NCBI GenBank assembly: GCA_027488115.1
Contig: JAIYCG010000023.1
Coordinates: 1-64,000 of the forward strand
Direction: 5' to 3'
DNA length: 64,000 bases
Origin: Comamonadaceae bacterium
GTDB taxonomy: Bacteria; Pseudomonadota; Gammaproteobacteria; Burkholderiales; Burkholderiaceae_C
Part shown: in pieces, positions 52,170 through 61,605 of the stretch
Layout of the letters: each line of letters opens with the position of its first letter
Position numbering within the stretch: the stretch's first letter is position 1
Notes under the pieces: generated by a model
Told to the model about the DNA's origin: nothing
Databases searched by the model: none
The model's input: the letters and a program-made list of their open reading frames with translations, nothing else
Position numbers and translations under genes: made by a program

Positions 52170-52892
52170 ATGTCAGACAAGCCCAACGAACCGCAAAGGC
52201 TTTACCGCCAAATTGCCAAGCAAATTCAGACGCTCATCTCGTCTGGTGAGTTTGCAGTGGGTTCTCGTTTGCCAGCAGAACGCGACTTGGCCACCCAGTT
52301 GAGCGTGAGCCGTCCTTCCGTCAGAGAAGCCCTCATTGCACTCGAAGTTGAAGGTGTCATCGAAGTTCGAACCGGATCGGGCATTTACGTCAAATCTTTG
52401 GGGCAAAGCCGCAAAGGCAAACCAAAGCCACTGAACACCACTTCGGAGTGGGGCCCCCTGGAGGTCATGCGCGCACGGTTTCTCATTGAGGCTGAAATGG
52501 CCGCCTTGGCCGCTTTGCACGCCACCCCAGCCGATCTGAAAGCCATGTCATCTGCCTTGGCTGCCATGCAAAAAGATGCCAAAGCTGGGCGCATGCCAAG
52601 AGACAGTGACATGGCCTTTCACATGGCCATCGCCAATGCCTGCGCCAACAGTGTCATGCAAGACACGCTGGACAGATACCTTCAGGCCAGAAATGGGCCC
52701 TTGTTTGCGCGACTGGGTGATTACTTCGAATCGCCAGCCTCTTGGGAGGCGGCCATCGATGAGCACAAAGAGGTTTTGAAAGCCATCCAATCCTGCGACG
52801 CCCAAGGTGCACGCAAAACCATGCAAAAGCATTTGCGGCAAGCCCACAAACGTTTCAGCGCTAGCTGGCGAAGCGCACCCTCTCGTTCTTAG
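52170..52892 (+). CDS. GntR-family regulator, FadR/FCD subgroup
   Basis: 240-residue regulator. N-terminal winged HTH: LYRQIAKQIQTLISSGEFAVGSRLPAERDLATQLSVSRPSVREALIALEVEGVIEVRTGSGIYV. The C-terminal FCD effector domain (about 95-230) has the metal/ligand His residues in DMAFHMAIANACANSVM, IDEHKEVLKAIQ and KHLRQAHKRF. It stands between the divergent catabolic arms, so it is the likely local repressor, with a sugar-acid or 2-keto-acid effector. The ATG at 52170 gives the usual MSDKPNEPQRLYRQ start; the frame opens at 52023 without support. Confidence 0.9.
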   Translation: MSDKPNEPQRLYRQIAKQIQTLISSGEFAVGSRLPAERDLATQLSVSRPSVREALIALEVEGVIEVRTGSGIYVKSLGQSRKGKPKPLNTTSEWGPLEVMRARFLIEAEMAALAALHATPADLKAMSSALAAMQKDAKAGRMPRDSDMAFHMAIANACANSVMQDTLDRYLQARNGPLFARLGDYFESPASWEAAIDEHKEVLKAIQSCDAQGARKTMQKHLRQAHKRFSASWRSAPSRS

Positions 52893-52939
52893 TTTTTCGC
52901 CAGCAATTCAAATTTTTTATCTAACCCAAAGGAGACAAC

Positions 52940-53938
52940 ATGACCACCAAACGAAATGCATTGAAATCGCTCGCAAGCGCCAGCGTCATTGCACTGGGCC
53001 TCTTAGGCGCCATGGGCAGCGGCCTTGCACAAGCGCAAACCAAATTGAAATGGGCTCACGTGTATGAGACTTCAGAGGCTTATCACACAGAATCCGTGTG
53101 GGCTGCCGATGAAATTAAAAAACGCACCAACGGCAAATTTGAAATTCAAGTTTTCCCAGCATCTACACTGGGCAAAGAAACCGACATTAACCAAGGCCTC
53201 ACTTTGGGTACGGTCGACATGATCATCAGCGGCCCTTCGTTTGCGGCTCGCGCTTATCCGCGTTTCGGCATTGCCTACTACCCCTTCATCTTCCGTGATG
53301 GCGACCACCTCATTGCTTACTCTAAGAGCCCCGTGTTTGCAGAGATGGTGAACGAGTTCCGCGCCAAAACAGGCATTCAAGTGACGGCTTACACCTACTA
53401 CGGCGCCCGTCACACCACAGCCCAAAAAGCTTTCACCAACTGCGCTGGCATGAAGGGCATCAAGATTCGGGTGCCAGACGTACCCGCCTACCGCGCCACA
53501 CCTGAAGCCTGCGGTGCCAACCCTACACCCATTGCTTTTGCCGAAGTGTATTTGGCCCTGCATACCGGTACCGTGCAAGCACAAGAAGATCCATTGACCA
53601 CCATTGAAGCCAAGAAGTTCTACGAAGTTCAAAAAGCCATCATGCTCACCGGTCACATTGTGGATGGTTTGACCACGCAAATAGCCCCTCATGTTTGGAA
53701 CAAACTTTCTGATGCAGAAAAGAAAGTTTTCACAGATGTGACACAAGAAGCTGCCGTGCGCGCAACTGCCAAAATCAAAGCTCGGGAAGCTGAATTGGTG
53801 GATGAGTTTAAAAAGAAAGGCCTGCAAATTGTGCAAGTCGATCGCAAGTCATTCCAAGATGCTGTTTTGAAAAATAAGCCACTTGATTCCATGGGTTTCA
53901 CCAAAGCGGACTTCGACAAAATTCAAGCTGCTAAGTAA
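52940..53938 (+). CDS. dctP: TRAP transporter solute-binding protein DctP
   Basis: 332-residue periplasmic receptor. Signal peptide about 1-33 (SASVIALGLLGAMGSGLAQA). The mature part has the DctP features TKLKWAHVYETSEAYHTESVWAADEIKKRT, FGIAYYPFIFRD, and the carboxylate-anchoring Arg in GIKIRVPDVPAYR. A strong AAGGAGACAAC precedes the ATG. It is followed by two hairpins before dctQ, which probably raise receptor mRNA relative to permease mRNA. The substrate is likely a hexuronate or related sugar acid, from the operon context. Confidence 0.95.
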   Translation: MTTKRNALKSLASASVIALGLLGAMGSGLAQAQTKLKWAHVYETSEAYHTESVWAADEIKKRTNGKFEIQVFPASTLGKETDINQGLTLGTVDMIISGPSFAARAYPRFGIAYYPFIFRDGDHLIAYSKSPVFAEMVNEFRAKTGIQVTAYTYYGARHTTAQKAFTNCAGMKGIKIRVPDVPAYRATPEACGANPTPIAFAEVYLALHTGTVQAQEDPLTTIEAKKFYEVQKAIMLTGHIVDGLTTQIAPHVWNKLSDAEKKVFTDVTQEAAVRATAKIKAREAELVDEFKKKGLQIVQVDRKSFQDAVLKNKPLDSMGFTKADFDKIQAAK

Positions 53939-53948
53939 GTTGTTCATA

Positions 53949-54008
53949 CAGTGCATCACGCTTTGTTCAGATGGTGCACTGATCTGGGTCGAGCCGCAGG
54001 GCTCGACC
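53949..54008 (+). promoter_or_regulatory. Tandem hairpins between dctP and dctQ
   Basis: Hairpin 1: CAGTGCATCA (53949-53958) with TGGTGCACTG (53972-53981), one G-U pair. Hairpin 2: GGTCGAGCC (53987-53995) with GGCTCGACC (54000-54008), GCAG loop. Neither has a T-tract. They fit mRNA-stabilising or partial-termination elements that separate receptor from permease levels. Confidence 0.55.
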
Positions 54009-54031
54009 TTGGAGTATTTTAAGGATCCGCC

Positions 54032-54607
54032 ATGAGCAACACCCCCGACCTAGACGCAATGCCCAAAGTCATGGGCGATGATGGTCAGTTTCACGCCGTC
54101 GACGAAGAAGTTGATTTGTCTGGCACCCCTTTAGAAGCTTGGGTGGCCTTGGCATTCTTTTGGTTGCTTGGTGCAACCGTGTTCTATCAATTTTTTACCC
54201 GTTATGTGCTGAACAACTCAGCGTCTTGGACTGAAGAAATTGCACGCTACCTCTTGATTGCAGTCGTCTTTACAGGTGCCACCATTGGTGTGGCCAAGAA
54301 CAACCACATCCAAGTGGACTTCTTTTACAAGTTCATGCCCAACTGCTTTTCCAAAATCATGAACACGCTGGTTGACATCATGCGCATTGCATTTTTTGCA
54401 GCGGCCACATTGCTCACAGGGCAAATGATGGAGAAATTGGGCAGCTACAAGATGACGATCATTGACTTGCCCATGAACTTGGTTTACGGCGTGGTCATGG
54501 CAGGCTTTGCGGCCATGTGCCTGCGTGCGATCTGGGTCATGCGGATTCACCTGCAACGTGGTTACTCCGTGCTGCAACGCCCTGAATCAGAAATGACCGA
54601 CCGTTAA
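54032..54607 (+). CDS. dctQ: TRAP transporter small permease DctQ
   Basis: 191-residue inner-membrane protein with four membrane segments (about 35-58, 70-88, 115-135, 145-165). The segment WTEEIARYLLIAVVFTGATIGVAKNNHIQVDFF is diagnostic of DctQ. A ~30-residue hydrophilic N-terminus precedes the first helix. A ribosome binding site AAGGA is 6 bases before the start. It forms the membrane complex with the downstream DctM. Confidence 0.93.
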   Translation: MSNTPDLDAMPKVMGDDGQFHAVDEEVDLSGTPLEAWVALAFFWLLGATVFYQFFTRYVLNNSASWTEEIARYLLIAVVFTGATIGVAKNNHIQVDFFYKFMPNCFSKIMNTLVDIMRIAFFAAATLLTGQMMEKLGSYKMTIIDLPMNLVYGVVMAGFAAMCLRAIWVMRIHLQRGYSVLQRPESEMTDR

Positions 54608-54648
54608 TTGGCACTTGGCCTTTTGCTCACAAGCTTGGAAATAACGTC

Positions 54649-56043
54649 ATGTTAAAAATTTTATTCTTGCTCTTAATGAGTGGTGGTATTCCTGTTTCCA
54701 TCGCCATGGCTGGGGCCTCGCTCATTTATTTATTCTGGACCCAAAGCTCGCCACCCTTCGTGGTCATTCACCGCATGGTGTCTGGCATTGACAGCTTTCC
54801 TTTACTGGCTGTGCCCTTCTTCATTTTGGCCGGCAACCTCATGAACAACGCGGGCATTACCAACCGCATTTACAACTACGCTTTGGCCTTGGTAGGCTGG
54901 ATGAAAGGCGGTTTGGGCCACGTGAATGTGGTGGGCTCGGTGGTGTTTGCTGGCATGAGCGGCACCGCCATTGCCGATGCAGCAGGTTTGGGCACCATTG
55001 AAATCAAAGCCATGAAAGACCATGGCTACAGCACCGAGTTTGCAGTCGGTGTCACGGCCGCTTCAGCTACGCTGGGCCCCATCATTCCACCCAGTTTGCC
55101 CTTTGTGATTTACGGCATGATGGCCAATGTGTCGGTGGGCTCCCTGTTTTTGGCAGGCATCTTGCCAGGCGCCTTGATGGCCATTCTCATGATGGTCACG
55201 GTGGCTTACTTTGCCCATAAAAACAATTGGGGCTCCGATGTGAAATTTGAATGGCCTCGCGTCTTCAAAGCACTTGCAGAAACAGCGGTCGTGATTGGAT
55301 GGCCTATCGGGGTTTGGGGCTTGGTCACTTGGCTTGAAACGCCGCCCCAATTGACTGTGTTCGTCGCCTTGGGCTTGTTGTTCATTGCCGACAAAGTTTT
55401 TAATTTTCAAGCGGTGCTGCCCATCATGACGCCTGTGCTGCTCATTGGCGGCATGACCACCGGTGTTTTCACACCCACTGAGGGTGCTATTGCTGCCTGT
55501 GTCTGGGCCATCATTCTGGGATTTTTCTGGTACCGAACCCTTCACTTCAAAATGTTTGTGAAGATCTGTTTGGACACGGTCGAGACCACCGCCACCGTCA
55601 TGTTCATTGTGGCAGCAGCCAGCATCTTTGGTTGGATGCTCACAGCCACTGGCGTGACTGCCGCCATCAGCGAATGGGTCTTGGGATTCACACAAGAGCC
55701 TTGGAAATTTTTGCTTCTGGCCAATTTGCTCATGCTGTTCGTGGGTTGCTTTTTAGAGCCTACAGCAGCCATCACCATCCTTGTCCCCATCTTGGTACCC
55801 ATCTGTCAAAAGCTAGGCATCGATTTGGTTCACTTCGGCTTGGTCATGGTGCTCAACCTCATGATTGGTTTGCTGCACCCCCCCATGGGCATGGTGCTGT
55901 TTGTCTTGGCACGCGTCGCCAAACTCAGCGTTGAGCGAACCACTGCTGCCATCCTGCCTTGGCTGTTCCCTTTGCTGGGAAGCTTGATCGTGATCACCTA
56001 TGTGCCCAGCCTGGTGCTTTGGCTGCCTAAAAAGTTTTTTTGA
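54649..56043 (+). CDS. dctM: TRAP transporter large permease DctM
   Basis: 464-residue inner-membrane transporter with about 12 hydrophobic segments. Family blocks: PLLAVPFFILAGNLMNNAGIT, GGLGHVNVVGSVVFAGMSGTAIADAAGLGTIEIKAM, ATLGPIIPPSLPFVIYG, and VLNLMIGLLHPPMGMVLFVLARVAKLSVE. This is the sodium-coupled subunit of the importer. It continues directly into uxaA (10 bases), so transport and catabolism are co-transcribed. Confidence 0.95.
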   Translation: MLKILFLLLMSGGIPVSIAMAGASLIYLFWTQSSPPFVVIHRMVSGIDSFPLLAVPFFILAGNLMNNAGITNRIYNYALALVGWMKGGLGHVNVVGSVVFAGMSGTAIADAAGLGTIEIKAMKDHGYSTEFAVGVTAASATLGPIIPPSLPFVIYGMMANVSVGSLFLAGILPGALMAILMMVTVAYFAHKNNWGSDVKFEWPRVFKALAETAVVIGWPIGVWGLVTWLETPPQLTVFVALGLLFIADKVFNFQAVLPIMTPVLLIGGMTTGVFTPTEGAIAACVWAIILGFFWYRTLHFKMFVKICLDTVETTATVMFIVAAASIFGWMLTATGVTAAISEWVLGFTQEPWKFLLLANLLMLFVGCFLEPTAAITILVPILVPICQKLGIDLVHFGLVMVLNLMIGLLHPPMGMVLFVLARVAKLSVERTTAAILPWLFPLLGSLIVITYVPSLVLWLPKKFF

Positions 56044-56052
56044 GATCTAACC

Positions 56053-57579
56053 ATGAGTGTCTTTATTCGACTGCATGCTGCCGATGACGTGGTCATTGCG
56101 CGCACACAATTGATGAGCGGCGCCAGCGTAGAAGGTGTGCCTGTGAAAGGCCTCATTCCACCTGGGCACAAAATAGCAACCCGTGCCATTCAAACCGGAC
56201 AGCCCGTGCGGCGCTACAACCAAATCATTGGCTTTGCCAGCAACGTCATTCAAGCGGGCGAGCATGTGCACACGCACAACCTCAACATGGGACCTGAGAA
56301 GGGCAACTTCGAGCGCGACTACGCCATTGGCCAAGACGTGAAGCCCGAAGCACCTCGCAAACATGCCACTTTCATGGGCATCAAACGCTCAGACGGTCGT
56401 GTCGCCACACGCAATTACATTGGCGTCTTGTCCAGTGTCAATTGTTCCGCCACCGCTGCGCGCGCCATTGCCGATCATTTTTCCAAACGCAACAACCCCG
56501 CGGCGCTGGCCAACTTTCCCAATGTCGATGGCGTGGTGGCATTAACCCATGGCACCGGCTGCGGCATGGACACCGAAGGCTTGGGCATGAAATTGCTAGA
56601 GCGCACCCTAGCAGGTTACGCCACACATGCCAATTTCTGGGGCGTGGTGGTGGTGGGCTTAGGCTGCGAAACCAACCAACTCAACACCTGGTTGGCGCAT
56701 AGCAGCCTGCGTGAAGGCGATACGCTCAAAGTGTTCAACATTCAAGACACCGGTGGTACCCGTTTGACCGTCGAAAAAGGCATTGCGCTCATTGAAGAAA
56801 TGTTGCCTCGTGCCAACCAAGTGAAGCGTGAACCCTGCAGCGCAGAACACATTACGGTGGGTTTGCAATGCGGCGGCTCGGATGGTTACTCTGGCATCAG
56901 TGCCAACCCTGCGTTGGGTGCAGCCGTCGATTTGCTGGTGCAACATGGCGGCACTGCTATCTTGAGCGAAACACCGGAAATTTACGGCGCCGAACACTTG
57001 CTCACACGACGGGCTGTCAAACCTGAAGTGGCGCAAAAGCTCATTGACCGCATTCACTGGTGGGAAAACTACACAGACATCAATGGCGGTGAGATGAACA
57101 ACAACCCCTCACCTGGCAACAAAGCGGGCGGCCTGACCACCATCTTAGAAAAATCACTGGGCGCTGTGGCCAAGGGCGGTACCAGCAACTTGCAAGCTGT
57201 CTACGAATATGCCGAGCCCATCAACACGCATGGCTTTGTGTACATGGACACGCCAGGCTACGACCCCGTGAGTGCCACAGGCCAAGTGGCAGGGGGTGCC
57301 AATCTCATTTGCTTCACCACAGGTCGCGGCAGTGCTTATGGCTGCGCGCCCTCACCCAGTTTGAAATTCTCCACCAACTCTGCCTTGTGGAAAAAACAGG
57401 AAGAGGACATGGACCTCAACTGCGGCGAGATTGTCGACAACGGCGTCAGCATTGCCGACATGGGCCAACGAATTTTCGAGATGATTTTGAAAGCCGCTTC
57501 AGGCGAACCCACCAAGAGCGAACGCCATGGTTATGGTCAAAACGAATTCGTGCCATGGCAAGTCGGCGCGGTGATGTAA
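56053..57579 (+). CDS. uxaA: Altronate dehydratase
   Basis: 508-residue enzyme that dehydrates D-altronate to 2-keto-3-deoxygluconate (iron-dependent). N-terminal SAF domain (about 1-85: VFIRLHAADDVVIARTQL, GHKIATRAIQTGQPV) is fused to the D-galactarate/altronate dehydratase body (GIKRSDGRVATRNYIGVLSSVNCSA, LTHGTGCGM, VVGLGCETNQ, GLQCGGSDGYSGISANPA, and CFTTGRGSAYGCAPSPSLKFSTN with Cys residues for metal binding). The length fits E. coli UxaA (about 495). It could also act on a related aldonate. Confidence 0.92.
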   Translation: MSVFIRLHAADDVVIARTQLMSGASVEGVPVKGLIPPGHKIATRAIQTGQPVRRYNQIIGFASNVIQAGEHVHTHNLNMGPEKGNFERDYAIGQDVKPEAPRKHATFMGIKRSDGRVATRNYIGVLSSVNCSATAARAIADHFSKRNNPAALANFPNVDGVVALTHGTGCGMDTEGLGMKLLERTLAGYATHANFWGVVVVGLGCETNQLNTWLAHSSLREGDTLKVFNIQDTGGTRLTVEKGIALIEEMLPRANQVKREPCSAEHITVGLQCGGSDGYSGISANPALGAAVDLLVQHGGTAILSETPEIYGAEHLLTRRAVKPEVAQKLIDRIHWWENYTDINGGEMNNNPSPGNKAGGLTTILEKSLGAVAKGGTSNLQAVYEYAEPINTHGFVYMDTPGYDPVSATGQVAGGANLICFTTGRGSAYGCAPSPSLKFSTNSALWKKQEEDMDLNCGEIVDNGVSIADMGQRIFEMILKAASGEPTKSERHGYGQNEFVPWQVGAVM

Positions 57580-57593
57580 TAGAAAGTCAATTC

Positions 57594-58652
57594 ATGAGCC
57601 AATGCATACCCGCAGACCAACTGCGTCAACAAATGACCAGCATCATTCAAAAAACAGGCAGTGAATTAGCCGAGGCTGAACAAGTAGCAGCCAATTTGGT
57701 CATGGCCAACTTAAGCGGCCACGACTCACATGGTGTTGGTATGGTGCCGCGCTACGTCGATGCCGTTTTAGAAGGTGGCCTCAACCCCAACACTGGCGTC
57801 AAAGTGGTGCTAGACACCGGCCCTTTGTTGAACCTCGATGGTCAACGCGGTTATGGTCAGATCACAGGTGTTCAAGCCATGCAAATGGGCATTGAACGCG
57901 CCAAACAACACGGTGTGTGCACCGTGGCACTGAGTCGATCGCATCATCTGGGCCGCATTGGTCACTTTGCCGAAATGGCAGTGGCACAGGGTTTGGTGTC
58001 GGTGCATTTTGTCAATGTGTTGTCACGTCCTGTGGTTGCGCCCTTTGGCGGTGGCGATGGTCGATTTGGCACCAATCCTTGCTGCATTGGCATTCCCATG
58101 GGCAATCGCCCGCCCTTCGTGCTTGACTATGCCACCAGCCGGGTGGCGCAAGGCAAGATGCGGGTGGCTCACAACAAAGGTGAGCAAGTCCCCGATGGTT
58201 ATTTGATCGATGAAAACGGTCAGCCCACCAACAATCCAGGCGTGGTGGTGGTGCCTCAATCGAATGGTTTGTTTGGTGCGCTGATGACTTTTGGCGAACA
58301 CAAAGGCTTTGGCATGGCGATGGCCTGCGAACTTTTAGGCGGCGCGCTCACAGGCGGCGGCACATGGCATCGCGAAGCAGACAACAAACGCGCGGTCCTC
58401 AATGGCATGCTCACGATGATCATCGACCCCGTTAAATTGGGCACGCAAGACAGCTTTGCAAAAGAAGCCTTGGCCTTTGAAGATTGGCTCCGCCAAAGCC
58501 CCGATGCCCCAAACAGCGAAGGCGTGGTGCTGGCCGGCGAACCCGAACGCAAAGCGCGCGCAGACCGCGAACAAAACGGCATTTGGATCGATAACGCCAC
58601 ATGGTCAGAAATTCAAGCGGCGGAAGCCAAACTGAAAAGCCGACATGCCTGA
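57594..58652 (+). CDS. Malate/L-lactate dehydrogenase-family (LDH2) oxidoreductase
   Basis: 352-residue NAD(P)-dependent dehydrogenase of the LDH2/YlbC/YiaK fold. Markers: ANLSGHDSHGVGMVPRYVDAV near the N-terminus, LSRSHHLGRIGHFAEMA, APFGGGDGRFGTNPCCIGIP, and FGEHKGFGMAMACELLGGAL. In sugar-acid operons such enzymes act as 2,3-diketogulonate or similar reductases or as uronate-derived keto-acid reductases. The ATG at 57594 is used; the frame opens upstream inside uxaA. It overlaps the uxuB start by 8 bases. Confidence 0.9.
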   Translation: MSQCIPADQLRQQMTSIIQKTGSELAEAEQVAANLVMANLSGHDSHGVGMVPRYVDAVLEGGLNPNTGVKVVLDTGPLLNLDGQRGYGQITGVQAMQMGIERAKQHGVCTVALSRSHHLGRIGHFAEMAVAQGLVSVHFVNVLSRPVVAPFGGGDGRFGTNPCCIGIPMGNRPPFVLDYATSRVAQGKMRVAHNKGEQVPDGYLIDENGQPTNNPGVVVVPQSNGLFGALMTFGEHKGFGMAMACELLGGALTGGGTWHREADNKRAVLNGMLTMIIDPVKLGTQDSFAKEALAFEDWLRQSPDAPNSEGVVLAGEPERKARADREQNGIWIDNATWSEIQAAEAKLKSRHA

Positions 58653-60066
58653 TCACCTACTCGAACGCGCAACGCTCTCTCAAGTTTCTGCGTCCGTTAA
58701 AACACCAGGCTACACAACCCATCCCACAGAAACAGGCGTGGTGCATTTAGGCTTAGGTGCCTTCCATCGCGCGCACCAAGCCATGGTGTTTGATCAACTG
58801 CTGCGCGAAGGCGATTCGCGTTGGGGTATTCATGGCGTGGGCATGACACAGCCAGGCTTGGTCAACAAACTTCGCGCGCAAGATGGCTTGTACTCAGTGC
58901 GCATTGCAGGCGCAACAGGCGTTGAGTGGCAGGTGCCAGGTGCTCTGTGGCAAACCAGTGTGGCCACCACCGAGCGACCCAAAGTATTAGCGGCCATCGC
59001 CGCAAAGAGCACGCGCTGGATCACGCTCACCGTCACAGAAAAAGGGTATACGCCTGCATTGGCACAACTGCTGATCGATGGTTTGCGTTTGCGCCATGCA
59101 AATGGCGCGGGTGGTCTGGGTGGCCTCACCATTGCATCTTGCGACAACTTGCAAGGCAACGGCCACAAACTCAAAGCATTGATTCATGCCACCGCAAGTT
59201 CGCAAGATGAAGCGCTGATGCAATGGGTGGACGCCCACTGCGCTTTTCCTTGCAGCATGGTCGATCGCATCGTGCCAGCAGCCACCGAAGAAGTGGCTAC
59301 CGCTGCCAAAGAGGCATTAGGCTTAACAGACGATTGCGCGCTCAGCACTGAAACATTTTGGGAATGGGTGATTGAAGACAACTTCGTGGACCCAGGTGAT
59401 GCGGCGCTGTTGGCCAAGTGCGGTGTGCGCGTGACCAACGATGTGCACAGCTACGAAGAAGCCAAGCTGCGCATGCTGAACGGCAGCCATTCCGCCATGG
59501 CTTTGATGGGTGCCATTACTGGGCGACCTTACATCGCCAGCTGCATTGGGGATGATCACATTCGTGAGTTTGTCTATCGCTTGATGAGCCGCGAAGTGGC
59601 GCCTCATTTAAGCCGAACCGATTGGGCAGACTACCGCGATGCATTGATTCAAAGGTTTGGCAATCCGTATTTAAAGCACAGCGTACATCAAATTGCCACC
59701 GACAGTTCACAAAAAATACCGCAGCGCTGGCCGCCTTCTATCTTGGGGCAAATGGCCAAAGGTCAATCCTTTGAACACCATGCTTTGGCTGCCGCTATTT
59801 TCTTGCGCTATACACTGGCCGTGAATGAACAAGGCCACGCCTATACTTTGAACGACCCGCAAGCAGAAAGCTTGTTGGCCATCGGCAAAGATCAAGTGGC
59901 AGATGCAGCGAGTAGCTTGAAAGCTTTGTTGTCAAGGCAAGACTTGTGGGGCATTGAATTGACTCGCAACGCACATTGGGCTGAACGCGTGGCTTATTGG
60001 CACGATCAGGTGATTCATCAAGGCGTCGATGCCACGGTGAAATTTGCCATCACCTTAGACGCCTAA
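58645..60066 (+). CDS. uxuB: Mannitol-dehydrogenase-family fructuronate reductase/tagaturonate reductase
   Basis: 473-residue long-chain polyol dehydrogenase. N-terminal Rossmann part with HLGLGAFHRAHQA, then IASCDNLQGNG, the VDRIVPAA motif, and the catalytic K-x5-N-x2-H in AKLRMLNGSHSAMA. The UxuB group reduces D-fructuronate to D-mannonate. With mannonate dehydratase next to it, the two consecutive steps are encoded together. Other members use mannitol or arabinitol, but the context argues for fructuronate. It overlaps the LDH2 gene by 8 bases. Confidence 0.9.
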   Translation: MPDHLLERATLSQVSASVKTPGYTTHPTETGVVHLGLGAFHRAHQAMVFDQLLREGDSRWGIHGVGMTQPGLVNKLRAQDGLYSVRIAGATGVEWQVPGALWQTSVATTERPKVLAAIAAKSTRWITLTVTEKGYTPALAQLLIDGLRLRHANGAGGLGGLTIASCDNLQGNGHKLKALIHATASSQDEALMQWVDAHCAFPCSMVDRIVPAATEEVATAAKEALGLTDDCALSTETFWEWVIEDNFVDPGDAALLAKCGVRVTNDVHSYEEAKLRMLNGSHSAMALMGAITGRPYIASCIGDDHIREFVYRLMSREVAPHLSRTDWADYRDALIQRFGNPYLKHSVHQIATDSSQKIPQRWPPSILGQMAKGQSFEHHALAAAIFLRYTLAVNEQGHAYTLNDPQAESLLAIGKDQVADAASSLKALLSRQDLWGIELTRNAHWAERVAYWHDQVIHQGVDATVKFAITLDA

Positions 60067-60093
60067 ACCGCAACATTCATCACCAGACCTTTT

Positions 60094-61305
60094 ATGAAAA
60101 TCACAGCCGCTCGCGTCATTGTTTGCTGCCCAGGTCGCAATTTCGTCACGCTCAAAATTGAAACCGACGAAGGCCTGACGGGCATTGGCGATGCCACCCT
60201 CAATGGCCGCGAATTGTCGGTGGTGAGCTACTTAGAAGAGCACGTCATCCCTTGCTTGATTGGCCGTGACCCGCAACAAATTGAAGACATCTGGCAGTAC
60301 CTCTACAAAGGTGCTTACTGGCGCAGGGGTCCCGTCACCATGACGGCCATTGCCGCAGTCGATACGGCGCTTTGGGACATCAAGGCCAAGATCGCCGGTC
60401 AACCGCTGTACCAATTGCTCGGTGGCCGCAGCCGCACTGGCATCATGTCCTACGCGCATGCCACTGGGCGCGACACGGCCGAAACCGTGGATGAAGTGTT
60501 ACGCCACAAAGAGATGGGCTACTTGGCCATTCGTGCGCAGAGCGGCATTCCTGGTCTCAACAAAGTTTATGGTGTCAGCGGCAACGGCCGCATGTACGAA
60601 CCCGCCGATGGCCCATTGCCAGGTGAGCACGATTGGAGCACCGAGAAGTATTTGCGCCACACGCCCGGCCTCTTTCAAGCGGTGCGCGAAGCCGTTGGAC
60701 CCGATACACATTTACTGCACGACGCGCACCACCGACTCACGCCCATTGAGGCTGGGCGTTTGGGCAAAGAACTAGAGCCCTATCACCTGTTCTGGCTAGA
60801 AGACCCTACGCCCGCCGAGAACCAAGAAGCCTTCAAGCTCATTCGCCATCACACCACCACACCTTTGGCGGTGGGCGAGATTTTCAATACAGTATGGGAC
60901 TGCAAAGATCTCTTCGAGCAGCAACTGATCGACTACATCCGCACCACCGTCACGCACGCCGGTGGCATTACGCATTTGCGGGTCATTGCCAATTTGGCCA
61001 GCTTATACCAAGTGCGCACCGGTTGTCATGGTGCCACCGACATGTCGCCGGTGTGCATGGGCGCCGCCTTGCACTTTGACACCTGGGTGCCCAACTTTGG
61101 CATTCAAGAGCACATGGCCCACAGCGAAGAAATGCTGTCGGTCTTTCCGCACGACTGGCGCTTTGAAAAAGGCATGCTGTATTGCGGCGAATCACCAGGT
61201 CACGGCGTGGACATTGATGAAAAGCTGGCGGCCAAGTACCCTTACCAACGCGCCTATTTGCCAGTCAATCGATTGCAGCATGATGGTACGCTTTGGAGTT
61301 GGTAA
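60094..61305 (+). CDS. manD: D-mannonate dehydratase, enolase superfamily (ManD/RspA)
   Basis: 403-residue enzyme dehydrating D-mannonate to 2-keto-3-deoxygluconate. N-terminal capping domain about 1-120 ([32 protein letters not shown]). Metal ligands: Asp and His in [15 protein letters not shown], Glu in [13 protein letters not shown], and Glu in PLAVGEIFN. The C-terminal [20 protein letters not shown] is also typical. It is unlike UxuA, which is a TIM-barrel enzyme of another family; many Burkholderiales use ManD instead. It begins 27 bases after uxuB and is the last gene of the operon. Confidence 0.92.
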   Translation: MKITAARVIVCCPGRNFVTLKIETDEGLTGIGDATLNGRELSVVSYLEEHVIPCLIGRDPQQIEDIWQYLYKGAYWRRGPVTMTAIAAVDTALWDIKAKIAGQPLYQLLGGRSRTGIMSYAHATGRDTAETVDEVLRHKEMGYLAIRAQSGIPGLNKVYGVSGNGRMYEPADGPLPGEHDWSTEKYLRHTPGLFQAVREAVGPDTHLLHDAHHRLTPIEAGRLGKELEPYHLFWLEDPTPAENQEAFKLIRHHTTTPLAVGEIFNTVWDCKDLFEQQLIDYIRTTVTHAGGITHLRVIANLASLYQVRTGCHGATDMSPVCMGAALHFDTWVPNFGIQEHMAHSEEMLSVFPHDWRFEKGMLYCGESPGHGVDIDEKLAAKYPYQRAYLPVNRLQHDGTLWSW

Positions 61306-61311
61306 TCCAAA

Positions 61312-61605
61312 TTAGTTGTGCCGTTTGACAGCACTGACATACGCTTCATTGTGGTCACGCCTGCCAATGGCAATCACCATGACCACCAACTTTTGGTCGA
61401 TCACCTCATAAACCAAACGGTAACCCACATCGCGCAACTTGATCTTGTAGGTGTTTTGTAATTCGCCATGTAATTTAGCAGATGGCACATGTGGTGCTTT
61501 AAGACGTTTGGTTAACGCATTTCGAAATTGCGTCTTGATTGAACCGTCTAATTTTTTCCATTCCTTGAGTGCAAGCTCGTGAAACTCAAGGTTATAGGTC
61601 TTCAA
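61312..61605 (-). CDS. relE: RelE/StbE-type mRNA interferase toxin
   Basis: 97-residue toxin. The start is TTG at 61605 (KTYNLEFHELALKEWKKLDGSIK), set by AAGG 6 bases upstream; a GTG at 61629 adds 8 residues and is less likely. The core has FHELALKEWKKL, RLKAPHVPSAKLHGEL, and YKIKLRDVGYRLVYEVIDQKLVVMVIAIGRRDHNEAY, which fits RelE/YafQ-like ribosome-dependent mRNases with catalytic Lys/Arg residues. It overlaps the antitoxin stop by 14 bases, as expected for a TA pair. Convergent with manD. Confidence 0.9.
   Translation of the reverse strand: MKTYNLEFHELALKEWKKLDGSIKTQFRNALTKRLKAPHVPSAKLHGELQNTYKIKLRDVGYRLVYEVIDQKLVVMVIAIGRRDHNEAYVSAVKRHN

Noticed and set aside
55063-55695. 210-codon minus-strand frame
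   Set aside because: Antisense to dctM membrane helices, no function visible.
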